Assembly: GCA_001687465.1 (NCBI GenBank)
Contig: LVLI01000213.1
Coordinates: 1-26,578 of the forward strand
DNA length: 26,578 nt
Origin: Halocafeteria seosinensis
Lineage: Eukaryota > Sar > Bigyra > Bicosoecida
Direction: 5' to 3'
Shown here: one piece after another, positions 1-9,587 of the stretch
How positions within the stretch are numbered: the stretch's first letter is position 1
Layout: each line of letters starts with the position of its first letter
Notes under the pieces: model-generated
The model's input: the letters and a program-made list of their open reading frames with translations, nothing else
What the model was told of the DNA's origin: nothing
Databases searched by the model: none
Made by a program: the position numbers and the translations under genes

Positions 1-129
1 CAACACTTCATCCTGCCTGCGCTGCTGCAACCGGTCTTGGCGTTGGCGCCGCTGTGGCAGGCTCAGGGTCTTCTCCTGCCAGACTGAGCCTTGTCGGTAC
101 CTCTGACATTGTGGGCGCAGGCATGACTC

Positions 130-310
130 CTCCCTCGATGCCTCCTGAGCTTAACCAGTGCTGTGTTCCCCCACGGCGCATGTCAGCAAGGCTGCAGGAA
201 CAGCGGGCCCGTCGCTGCTTCACACGGGCGCTTACCGCTCCTCGTTAAGAGGATGTGGTCAACTTCCCGGCCGGTGGGCTATCTGTCACATTTGTGTGTG
301 TGTTGGCAAC
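130..310 (+). repeat. Dispersed repeat, copy 1 (coding-like relic)
   Basis: This stretch aligns, almost without gaps and at roughly 80% identity in its core (179-280), to 9075-9248. In the shared + frame both copies encode the peptide core GTAGPSLL-x-TGAYRSSLRGCGQL. Over the 33 codons from 179, 19 are identical, 9 differ synonymously and 5 change the amino acid, which suggests past selection on protein. Copy 1 has in-frame stops just upstream (TGA, then TAA at 152) where copy 2 is open, so it looks like the more decayed copy. It could be a fragment of a transposable element or of a duplicated gene. I do not recognise the protein. Confidence 0.55.
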
Positions 311-418
311 TTCTGCAGACAAATTCCGTGTACCATCTGAGCACCCAACGGTGAACGAAGCACTGTCGTTACCGTGCACTTCGTTCACCATGCTACAATC
401 CCTTTGAAACATAAATTG

Positions 419-871
419 ATGCACTTCCTCAAGAGGTCAGGCAACGAGAAAGAAAGTGACGAAAAGCAACCAGCTGATCACCATGGATCACAGGATCAGC
501 ACTTTTACACAGAAACTGGAGATGTAATACGTACCAACATCGCGGATCACCCGAGCATTGCGCAGGCCATTGAAGAAGCGAAGCATTGGCCCAACTTCAT
601 TGATACTCGAGGTCAAGCAGTTCAGGCAGTTCATGCTGGAGATCCTCTTGCCGGCATGACCCGTGCTGAGCTAGAGCTAATACTGTATGCAGAACAAGGA
701 GGATTGCCGGTACTAGGGCTCCGAAAGTCGTTTCTTGTAAAGCAACTACAAGGAACCATTGTGACCAAGAGGAACAGTCGGATTCGGAGCGATGTGTGGC
801 CACCAGGCATGTTTGTCGTGAAGAGCTTGTTGCAGGAAGACAAAGAAGGACAGCGCATTCTTGTCAAGTGA
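419..871 (+). CDS. Small protein with SAP-like motif, frame broken near 3' end
   Basis: The frame opens at the first in-frame ATG (419) and stops with TGA at 869-871, giving 150 residues. Residues about 77-112 resemble a SAP motif: a helix starting MTRAELELIL, a turn with GLPVLGLRKS, and a second helix ending FLVKQLQ. SAP motifs usually bind DNA in chromatin or RNA-processing proteins, but the match is by eye and weak. The N-terminus is charged and polar, with no signal peptide. After the stop, another frame continues as plausible coding (SSEKVVQTLK onward) to a TAG at 966-968, about 34 more residues. This suggests a one-base frameshift or an unrecognised intron near 860. The true product is probably about 183 residues, or this is a recent pseudogene. 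Confidence 0.5.
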   Translation: MHFLKRSGNEKESDEKQPADHHGSQDQHFYTETGDVIRTNIADHPSIAQAIEEAKHWPNFIDTRGQAVQAVHAGDPLAGMTRAELELILYAEQGGLPVLGLRKSFLVKQLQGTIVTKRNSRIRSDVWPPGMFVVKSLLQEDKEGQRILVK

Positions 872-968
872 AAAGGTTGTCCAGACACTGAAAACTCTTG
901 GGAGTACCGTGTATGTGCCATCGCTCCAGGACCTCGGCGAGGAGTTTGATGCTCTGTACGCTCCGTAG

Positions 969-1427
969 GAACTCCCATCCACTTTCTCTACCTAAGACAA
1001 ATATAGAACGATGCACATGTGTATTTTTTTTTATTTTTTATTTTTTTTTGGTATTTTGAGACCGGTTTGTAGAATCGAGGATGGGCTTCCCTACAATACC
1101 ACCGTACCATAAAGAGGTAACACGTGCGGCGTAGACATGGTCGTCGAATTATCCGTCATTCTAGTTCAATACAATTCCGGTACTCTAGCTAATTGAACTT
1201 GCAGCCTCGTGTTGATCCTGGAACCGTAGACGAATTCCGTATTCTCGAACGCCTCACTGCTGGCAATGTGCTGTATACCAGGTGTCAGAAGAGAGAGGGA
1301 GAAGGGAGAATCTTTCGAGTTCAAAGTAAACTCTCCTTCTCCTTCATTAGCTATCGAGCCGCTCCATACCATGCGCTGCGACTTACTACAGTGAGTTGTG
1401 TCATCGCTAGAACTCGCACTTCCTCAT
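969..1427. other. Intergenic region with T-rich tract
   Basis: There is no convincing gene. A poly-T tract interrupted by single A residues lies at 1023-1049 and may belong to the 3' end of the upstream + gene. The rest holds the 3' flank of the minus-strand phosphatase that stops at 1428. Short open frames here have no family resemblance. Confidence 0.5.
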
Positions 1428-3090
1428 CTATGCGGAAACTTCGCATTTTCTAGGAGTAGGAACCAAACTATCCGCAACATTTAAAAATTCTTCCAGAGGA
1501 CAAATATCAGCAGAACATCCTGGTACCTTGAGCACTTCCCCGTTGTAGACAAACCTGAGTACGTAGTCACTTGGCACCTTTGCAGATCCAGTCTTCGAGT
1601 ATAATTCCCACGAGATTAAGCTGGCATAGGGTGTCCAAATTCCGTCCCACACATTGAAGGCTGCCAATAATGGCATCATCGGTCCATTATCATGGCCCGA
1701 AAATCTGATAGGATTTGTGATCAGACACAGAAGACCAAGAATGATGAAAGCAATTATGTATCGGCAGGGGGTGCCACATACAGGGTGAAGAGCCGAGTTG
1801 CGGTGCAATTCAACAAGTCTCTGATATTTGCTATGGCATCTCCAACTAACAGACCAACCATCGTTGTCGCTGCACCTCAAGACGGCGTTACCCAATGCGT
1901 TCCCAAGTCCAGGCACACACACAAATGTGACAGATAGCCCACGCTACTGATCACCTACCGACTCCCGGGTATTGATACACGTATCGCTTTTTCCAGGTCT
2001 TTTCCTCAACGATGTCATTAAATATGGAATCATTTATTACACTAGGAATAGAATGACCATCACAGACTCGGGGATATAAACATCCCTGTGCACGCCGTCA
2101 ACTGCATTTGAGAAGCTATCATCGATGATTGGGTAACTGCACTTACGAACATGTGATCCAAATTCACATTAGAAACATTCATATCAAGGAGCTGAGCTAC
2201 GGCTTTCGTCAACGGAACAGTTACTGCATGAACGCTAAAAATTCCCAAACGGTAACTATCTTATTGCCGTTGATAATTTGTACAAACCTCTTTCCGTGTG
2301 ATTCCTGAAAGGAAGTGATGCCTCCGCGCGCCGAGTTGCTTCCAGATACGCCGGGCATAGAATAGCGGAGGCAACAATGTCGTCGTATCCCTTATCAGAA
2401 GTGTACCATTCTACGCTGGCGAGGTTTTCAGGAAGACTGGTGGCGGTATGAACTGTTGATATCATCGAATCGAACAGCGCTTGCCCCGACATGATAGTTC
2501 TCTGAGTATCATCGCTTCTGAGATGGACTTGATCATCCCGCGTTATGTTCTTCAGTAAATCCATATAAGCTTTTGCTACGAACTTTCCATTCTGTGTATG
2601 CTGTTCAAACCCCTTCGTAGTTAGTTGGCCCAAGTGGCAATCTCCTGGAAGTGCATCGTGACCACGGCGGTACAGCTTTCGATAAAGTCTCGGTACGGCG
2701 TCGGCACCAGAGGTCCTCGAAGTAGACGTTTCCACTAATTGAGTAAGATTGCAGTTGAACACCGTCGTATCATTGGGCCAGCATGGACCTGGCCTATCCT
2801 GAACCAGGTTGTGATGTGTGTGTGTATTCAACTTCAACTATAGTAACTCGATCTCCGTGTCGGATGAATACTTGGACCTGCTCCAACGTGTACTGAGAAG
2901 CTGGTGGTAGTTCCGGGATTTTATGTGCCTCCCCACAGAACCCTAATTTCTTTCCACCTGAATCGCTGAGATGCAATGAATTGTGCTGAGTAGGCCGAGC
3001 TTGCAGCTCGGTCATCGTGCATGCAACCACGATAATACCACAGAAAAGCGTGGGGTGAGTGCGGAGTTCCGCAATCAATGGATTTCTCAT
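1428..3090 (-). CDS. Secreted histidine acid phosphatase, paralogue A
   Basis: Predicted exons on the minus strand are 3090-2848, 2798-2288, 2223-2147, 2085-1959, 1869-1782 and 1704-1428, giving 440 aa. An N-terminal hydrophobic stretch (residues about 14-28) looks like a signal peptide. The histidine acid phosphatase superfamily is shown by RHGDR at residues 77-81 (phosphohistidine nucleophile) and by GHD at 352-354 (proton donor), with PCWPN, QLTTKGFEQH and LRSDDTQRT between them. The motif lacks the usual proline two residues after the arginine (RHGxRxP). The closest known class by pattern is the 2-phosphoxylose phosphatase / acid phosphatase group, so it should hydrolyse phosphomonoesters in the secretory pathway or outside the cell. 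It lies 302 bp downstream of paralogue B, and the last four introns match B in position and phase. The first proposed intron (2799-2847, 49 bp, weak donor) is unique to A; if it is not spliced, the gene is frameshifted right after RHGDR. Confidence 0.75.
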
Positions 3091-3392
3091 ACCACTTCTT
3101 CACCTCAAACAGAATTTGCGGGCGCAGAAGTTATGAAAATAACAGGAAATTTGTGTATGAGTTCATATCAATCCCAAGGAATGGGTGGAAATCATGACAT
3201 TTTATTGTGCCGCAAGCAACTTCAACATGTACAGTAGTTCAAGCAATTGGGACTTCAAATATCTGAAGCATTGGTGAGACAAGGAGAACCTGCTTTGCAG
3301 TTCCGGCAGTCCCATTCGCAGTGTACATTCGGAGATATACAGATGCCAGAGCTGGGGTTAGCCGAGCGGCTTGCTATCAGCGGCCTACTGTT
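3091..3392. other. Intergenic gap between tandem phosphatase genes
   Basis: These 302 bp separate the stop of paralogue B from the ATG of paralogue A, both on the minus strand, so they must hold the terminator of B and the promoter of A. I see no further gene, repeat or clear promoter motif. Confidence 0.4.
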
Positions 3393-5134
3393 CTATTCCT
3401 GAACAATTAGGCGAGGAGATAATGCTCCTGCCTCGTTTACCCAGCGAACACGGTATCCGTCGCCCGAAAGAATTGGCGGTTCACTAGAAGTTTGCATATC
3501 TCCTGTTGACTCCGATAAGCCGCATTCCTTTGGGGTCGGAATGAGATCTTCTGCTACAGTCAGAAATTCATCCAGAGAGCATATATCGGAGGAACAACCG
3601 GGAACCTTCATAGTTTTCCCGTTGTACACAAACCGAAGAGCATAGTCGCTGGTGGACTGCTTTGGGGACCCTGTCTTGGAATATAGCTCCCAAGAAATTA
3701 AACTGGCATAGGGGGTCCAGGCTCCATCCCATACATCAAATGCTGCTAAAAGGGGCATCATTGGCCCTGTATCATGCCCGGAAAATCTGAGAAAATTCGC
3801 AGAATACAAGAATACCAACCCTGCGGAACTGGGTACTTTGTAATGCAGACTACGTACAGTGCGAACCGCCGCGATCTACTTCCATTTATAAGCTCGTGAA
3901 TGTTGGCAACAGCATCACCAACCAGCAATCCAACGATTGTCTTTCCTGCAATACTATAGTAATATACGCCAGCTCCCCACTAAGCAACTCTGTGTGGTAG
4001 TCTACGTACCTGCACCCGGGTAGTTATAGATATAGTCGCGCTCCCACGTATTCTCGTTAACAATATCGTTAAAGATGGTATCATTGATGACACTAGGAAT
4101 AGAATGTCCGTCACAAGTACGGACATAGAGGCAATCCTGAGTTTATATAGCCAAGCAATAAAATTATCAGTGTTAAGTTCGCCTCTTGTCACCCGAAGCA
4201 CTTACGAACATCTGACCCAGATCCACCTCGGAAGTCTTAATGTTGAACAGTTGTGCCACAGTCTTGGCCAAAGGTCTTGTAACTGCGGAAGCAAAAACAG
4301 AAACAAAATCGGGGTTACATTTAGGCGAAGAGGACTATAGTACTCGCTCGGCTACGTACCTTTGTCGACATGCTCTTGGAATTTCGGCGAATTTACTGCC
4401 TTATTAACAACATTCTGATATTCCGGGCATAAATGGGTCGATGCTACAATATCGTCAAAGCCAGTATCGGATGTATACCAACCAACACTTTCGAGTTCTG
4501 TTGCACTGAAACTAAGGTTGCGGTGGGCAGCAGCAACCATGGAATCAAATAGTGCTTGGCCTGACATAATGGTGCGCTGCATATCATCACTTCTAAGATG
4601 AAACTGGTCATGGTCCGTTATTTTCCCAAGTAGGTCCCCGTACGCGGCAGCAAGGTATTTCCCATTCTGAGTATGCTGTTCGAATCCTTTTGTGGTCAAT
4701 TGTCCCACGTGACAATTCCCCGGAAGTGCACAATGACCCCTTCTGTAAATCTTCCTATACAACCACGGGACGGTGTCCTGATCTCTTTCGCGCGACGTGG
4801 TTGTCTCCAGGAGTTGTGTAAGATTGCAGTTGAACACCGTGTCGTCATTGGGCCAGCAAGGCCCAGGGCCATCTTGAACCCTGTCCCCGTGCCGAATGAA
4901 CACTTGAACTTGCTCTAAGGTGTACTGGGAGGTCGGAGGTCGTGCCGGGATCTCGTGTGCTTTACCACAATACCCTAATTCTTTCCCTCCAGTTCTTTTG
5001 GCCGACGTACGCGTGGCTGAACCTTGCAAACCGTGGAAGGCGTAGGCATCTGGAAAAGCGCAGGAGACGAGTAATATGGCTCCTAGAAGCCGCGTCAATG
5101 CCTGGCGGGGATCCATTCCAGCTGGGGGACGCAT
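3393..5134 (-). CDS. Secreted histidine acid phosphatase, paralogue B
   Basis: Exons on the minus strand are 5134-4360, 4282-4206, 4136-4010, 3945-3858 and 3786-3393, giving 486 aa. The four introns are 64-77 bp with GT(A/G)(C/A)GT-type donors. ATG 5134 opens a classical signal peptide (hydrophobic ALTRLLGAILLVSC, cleavage probably after PDAYA). RHGDR at 81-85 is the nucleophile motif and GHD at 359-361 the proton-donor motif, so both catalytic elements are present. Other family-like segments are NGKYLAAAYGDLL, LRSDDMQRTIMSGQALFDSM and the LISWELYSKTG strand after GHD. The predicted role is phosphomonoester hydrolysis in the secretory pathway or extracellular space; the substrate is unknown. 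The C-terminus is about 40 residues longer than in paralogue A. Unlike A, exon 1 runs uninterrupted through the RHGDR region, so B is the more secure model. Confidence 0.85.
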
Positions 5135-5545
5135 TGTTTTCTCCCACTTTCCCCTTTCACACTCCACGAAAACAAGCACAGAACCACTGACGAAATGATT
5201 ACATAGATCGTAGTGCTACTCTCAAATCTGACAATCCTGTATCACGTATTGAGAGTATGGGTGCTTGAAGTTGCGCTCGGCGTTGCCGGAGATCCCAGGA
5301 AGCGAGAATCCGAATGAAGTCGCAATGCCTAGTCATTGGAGTCTACTAGCATTGTGCGAGTAGTATTCCAGGCCGGGAATGGTTTCGCTTATCTTTTAAG
5401 AAGAAAGATTTCAACACTGGAATTGTACGTGCATTTGGATTTCTCAGTGACGAACATGACTCCATTGACAGAGACTTGATGGAAAAGGAGAGCTCGAGTT
5501 AACATGGTGGCAGCTTTCACGTTGACCAAAATTTATGACCGGACT
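5135..5545. other. Intergenic region upstream of phosphatase B
   Basis: These 411 bp hold the presumed promoter of phosphatase B and the 3' flank of the kinase-like gene that ends at 5546. A short inverted repeat (ATCTTT, 7-nt loop, AAAGAT) lies near 5393-5411. I see no gene. Confidence 0.4.
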
Positions 5546-6862
5546 TTACATAAGCGTAACAACCGTTGTTAGAGGATAAGCGGGATAATCGCCATGGTCT
5601 TCGATGAATCCCAGCAGTTGGTCGTGGAAATACTGCATTGCTTCTGCTGGAATGGGAAAGCTGGACATCACAGCAATCATGAACACCCATTTCTCTGCTC
5701 CCCCTAGTTCATACGCATGCCAGCATTTTTCAAACGTGTACTTTTGCGGTGATACCCCTCTCGAAGTTAACCGCTTCCAGTACTTGCGAACCAGCTCTTT
5801 CTCATGTTTTCGTGCCCACTCTCTGCGAATATCCGATATCATAGATTGCCCTAACTCGGCCGCCGGCTCCCATACTCCCACCTCTGACCAATCGACAGCA
5901 ATGGGCCGTTTCTCTTTGGGCAGCCAAATCATATTGGCAGCATGGAAGTCTCCATGAGTGAACGTAAAAGGGACTTCGGGGTCATTCAGGCGCTTCTGCA
6001 GATTCTCCCAAGTAGTGGCTTCGAAAGAGCGGTCAATAATATCGATGAGTTTTTCTGACCAGTTAACCCCTGATGTTTTCATCTTGGCTTTCGCTTCTTC
6101 CCACATTCGGTTGGAAGCTTTTACTGCGGTAAGCCACTTAGTCTTGTTCGTCCCTCGGTACCAGTCTGCTCCTTTCAACCACGGGTGTTGTTTCAGCTCC
6201 GGTTTGCACCAGTATTTGGCATGAATGTCTGCAAAACGTGTGAACATACTTTCGAGGACAATCTCTGGTTTCTCGTATTCTTCATCGGTTAACGCCTTGG
6301 CTCCCCACGTCTGGTTCCCAAAGTAATGGTTGGCCCCGACGCCTCTCTTCTGTAAATTTTCCATCAGCATTACAGAGTCTCCGGTGATCGAAGAACCAAA
6401 CGAGTAATAGCAAGCAGGCAGAATATCTTGTAATTCTTTGCTGAATTCCGTATACACTCTTCCTTCTCGGAATTGTCCCATGCCCATTGACTGGTAGCGT
6501 TCACTGATTGTCGACGTCCGTGCCATTTTCAGTATCAAATACACGTTTCTTCCGCCTTGCAACTTGACAGTGATATCCGCCATACCACCTGCGAAACCTC
6601 TATTTCCGGCAAGATCCTGAGACTTCACTTCCTGGATTCTATCGTTGGGCGTCACTACTTTATTTTTCCGCAAAACCTTTTCGAGCCATTTCTGGGAGAT
6701 GGCCGTATCTCCTGGACACGGCGCCAATGGGACTCCCGCGCGTCCCAGCAAAGGCCGAAGGAACCAGATGATCAAAATATGCACCACGGTGGCCTGTATC
6801 AGTATTCGCCAGTGATACAGTTTCGCGAGGATTTCGTCGACCAGCGTCGTTTTGAGCAGCAT
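5546..6862 (-). CDS. Membrane-anchored APH/CHK-like small-molecule kinase
   Basis: This is a single uninterrupted frame of 438 aa from ATG 6862; upstream in-frame starts are non-ATG. Residues about 19-41 form one hydrophobic segment, suggesting an N-terminal membrane anchor with the catalytic domain after it. The kinase signature is HGDFHAAN at 303-310 (Brenner motif, with catalytic D305 and metal-binding N310) followed by AVDWSE, whose D324 is the second metal ligand. These are typical of aminoglycoside-phosphotransferase, choline-kinase and ecdysteroid-kinase-like (CHK/DUF1679) folds. The segment FADIHAKYW also fits that group. It probably phosphorylates a small hydroxylated metabolite with ATP; the substrate cannot be read from sequence. 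Unlike nearly all other genes here it has no recognisable intron in its coding region. Confidence 0.8.
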   Translation of the reverse strand: MLLKTTLVDEILAKLYHWRILIQATVVHILIIWFLRPLLGRAGVPLAPCPGDTAISQKWLEKVLRKNKVVTPNDRIQEVKSQDLAGNRGFAGGMADITVKLQGGRNVYLILKMARTSTISERYQSMGMGQFREGRVYTEFSKELQDILPACYYSFGSSITGDSVMLMENLQKRGVGANHYFGNQTWGAKALTDEEYEKPEIVLESMFTRFADIHAKYWCKPELKQHPWLKGADWYRGTNKTKWLTAVKASNRMWEEAKAKMKTSGVNWSEKLIDIIDRSFEATTWENLQKRLNDPEVPFTFTHGDFHAANMIWLPKEKRPIAVDWSEVGVWEPAAELGQSMISDIRREWARKHEKELVRKYWKRLTSRGVSPQKYTFEKCWHAYELGGAEKWVFMIAVMSSFPIPAEAMQYFHDQLLGFIEDHGDYPAYPLTTVVTLM

Positions 6863-7588
6863 TGTTTCCCAAGCCCACAGCGCATGCACTCCACGTCAAT
6901 GCGCAAATACTCTTTCTGCTAACCTTGATCTCGTCAGGAATGGTATCGACACCGAGGGAAACAGAATCTATGAACCTGTATACGATGGAGTCCTGATTTG
7001 TGAAGATGACATGCGACCAAATCCCGGCACTGGTGACACTCGTGTACTGAGGGCGCGATATCCCTCTGTTCAGAATCGATTCGAAGCAATGGAAAGGAGC
7101 TCGAGCTAGGAAACTCCAGAATAAAAGTGATGATGGGCGGTCCTCCGAGAACTTTGTCTTCTCCAGTACTGTCGCTTCAGACGGAGGTTGATTAAACTGG
7201 CAGACTGGTGAGCACCAAGAATTCCATGTGCTATTTCAACACGCAGCAGACCGAGACAAATCCTCAAGGAACCACTAGCGTCAAAGTCCTCTCAATGAAA
7301 TTGACTGAGCTGGAAGTACTAGAAGAAATGGAGCGTCACGTGTAACCTAGAGCAGAGGCAGGAGGTGGGACTGACTAACTGAGAGATGAATCGGTCAAGT
7401 AGTGTATCGTAACAGCCTTCTTCAGGTTGTCTAATTACAACACAATGTGTTCGTGTAATATATTGTTCTTTACTCGTTAATTCTTTTTGCACTGCCTTAA
7501 GCAGACACGAAATAGCAGTTCTCTTGCGTCAGAGGACTACACATTATGTTCTGGTTGTCCACAAAATAAATTTCACATGAATCAGCGA
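6863..7588 (+). other. Unresolved coding-like segments between two minus genes
   Basis: No gene model could be fixed here. A possible splice acceptor with a GCTAAC branch-like site lies at 6919-6941, followed by a frame that stays open to a stop at 7107-7109 and includes VYDGVLICEDDMRPNPG. Two further short + frames have coding-like composition: one through KVMMGGPPRTLSS (about 7120-7190), and one through KVLSMKLTELEVLEEMERHV that ends with TAA about 7343-7345. They could be exons of a + strand gene divergent from the kinase gene, or a decayed gene. Confidence 0.3.
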
Positions 7589-8372
<784 letters not shown>

Positions 8373-8986
8373 CTTGAATGTGCTTTAATGAAAGTCTTCA
8401 CGAGATGGAGAGTAAAATTTAATGTCGATTTCGGGGGAAATAGACTGCGCAGATTGTCTCCTTCACCTCGATAAAGAATGAAAATGCTTTTCTTGCTCCT
8501 CAAAAGGCCTAGATGCCGTTAACATAGAACAACAAATGTTCAACACTCTTTACTATTGCTTCAACTTACAAGCCTTTTGCAATTTTTAACGACGTTCACA
8601 AAGTTCAACCCTACGTCCGACATTGGCGTGGAGCTTGTCGCAAATATCAACCAAAGTGTGACCACTTCAGTAACCTGTGGTCAGTGTGCCGATGGACAGA
8701 GTAACAACGCTCAAAAATTCTGCTAGGGTTCAGACTCTGCACATCAAGTTGATTGCTTGAATAGTTGAATTGCTTGGTTCCCAACTTCATATGGTATTCT
8801 TGCACTTTGTAAGTGCGGAAAACACGGCCCGCGCGGGGATCCCAAAACCACGTTGCTTACACGTAAGCAGCTTACAACATTCCTCTGAAGTTTTGTTTCG
8901 ACTTATCACTTCCTATGCGTATCTTCTGTTTCTATACCAGTTAAGTCTTTCTATGCCGGTAGGTAGAATGGGTCGACTACGGCTAA
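8373..8986. other. Intergenic region upstream of histone H3
   Basis: This holds the presumed H3 promoter and flank. No gene is recognisable; open frames here are short and have no family resemblance. A GGCTAAC branch-like site and a CTGGCAG acceptor-like site at 8981-9000 directly precede repeat copy 2. Confidence 0.4.
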
Positions 8987-9430
8987 CCTTGCTCTGGCAG
9001 TGACGTCGTTAAGGAACTTCTCCGCGCGTCGATAGCCGTCGACGGTCGACCACTTCGAGCATCCCGGGTCACCTCCGATGCCACTTGGGCACAATCAGTG
9101 TGGATTCCCTCCCCGGTACACGTCAGCGAGGCTAAGGGAACAGCGGGACCGTCGCTCCTGAACACGGGCGCATACCGCTCCTCCCTAAGAGGATGCGGTC
9201 AACTTTCTGCCCGATGGGTCACATCTACATGTGTATGTCGAAGGCAACAACACCGGTACATGAGAAGAATGGTGAAGAGATGGAAGAAGCTGAAGGTACG
9301 TGGCTGGCCACACAGTGCTCGGGGAGGTTGGCCGAAGCGGCGCCAGGAGGTCGTGTTTACAGATTTCTTGGGTATACATGTACGTTCAATGATGCACACG
9401 AATACACAATCCTCTAGTACAGTAAATTAG
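8987..9430 (+). repeat. Dispersed repeat, copy 2 in an open frame without ATG
   Basis: Nucleotides 9075-9248 match copy 1 at 130-310. The shared frame is open from 8987 (after a TAA at 8984) to a stop near 9428 and includes VVKELLRASIAVDGRP and GTAGPSLLNTGAYRSS. An intron-end-like sequence, branch-like GCTAAC plus CTGGCAG, ends at 9000, so this could be an internal exon or a degraded one. There is no in-frame ATG before the conserved core. No function is recognised. Differences from copy 1 fall mainly at third codon positions. Confidence 0.45.
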
Positions 9431-9587
9431 ATAACAACAGTGGTTCCGATTCAGCAGCTGCAACTGCTCGGGACTGTTCTGCTTTTTACCTTTTGTCTTC
9501 GAAGTCCCCTATGTACCAGATACGTATGAAGGACGAGCGTGTTACTAGCTATGTGATAATAGAAGTTCGCGTCCATGGCATGCGTCA

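Noticed and set aside
4104-4340. Plus-strand frame opposite phosphatase B
   Set aside because: It is antisense to exon 2 and the surrounding introns of a well-supported gene whose intron positions match its paralogue.
8770-9003. Plus-strand open frame before repeat copy 2
   Set aside because: It starts at a non-ATG codon, has low-complexity hydrophobic content and no homologous frame in copy 1.
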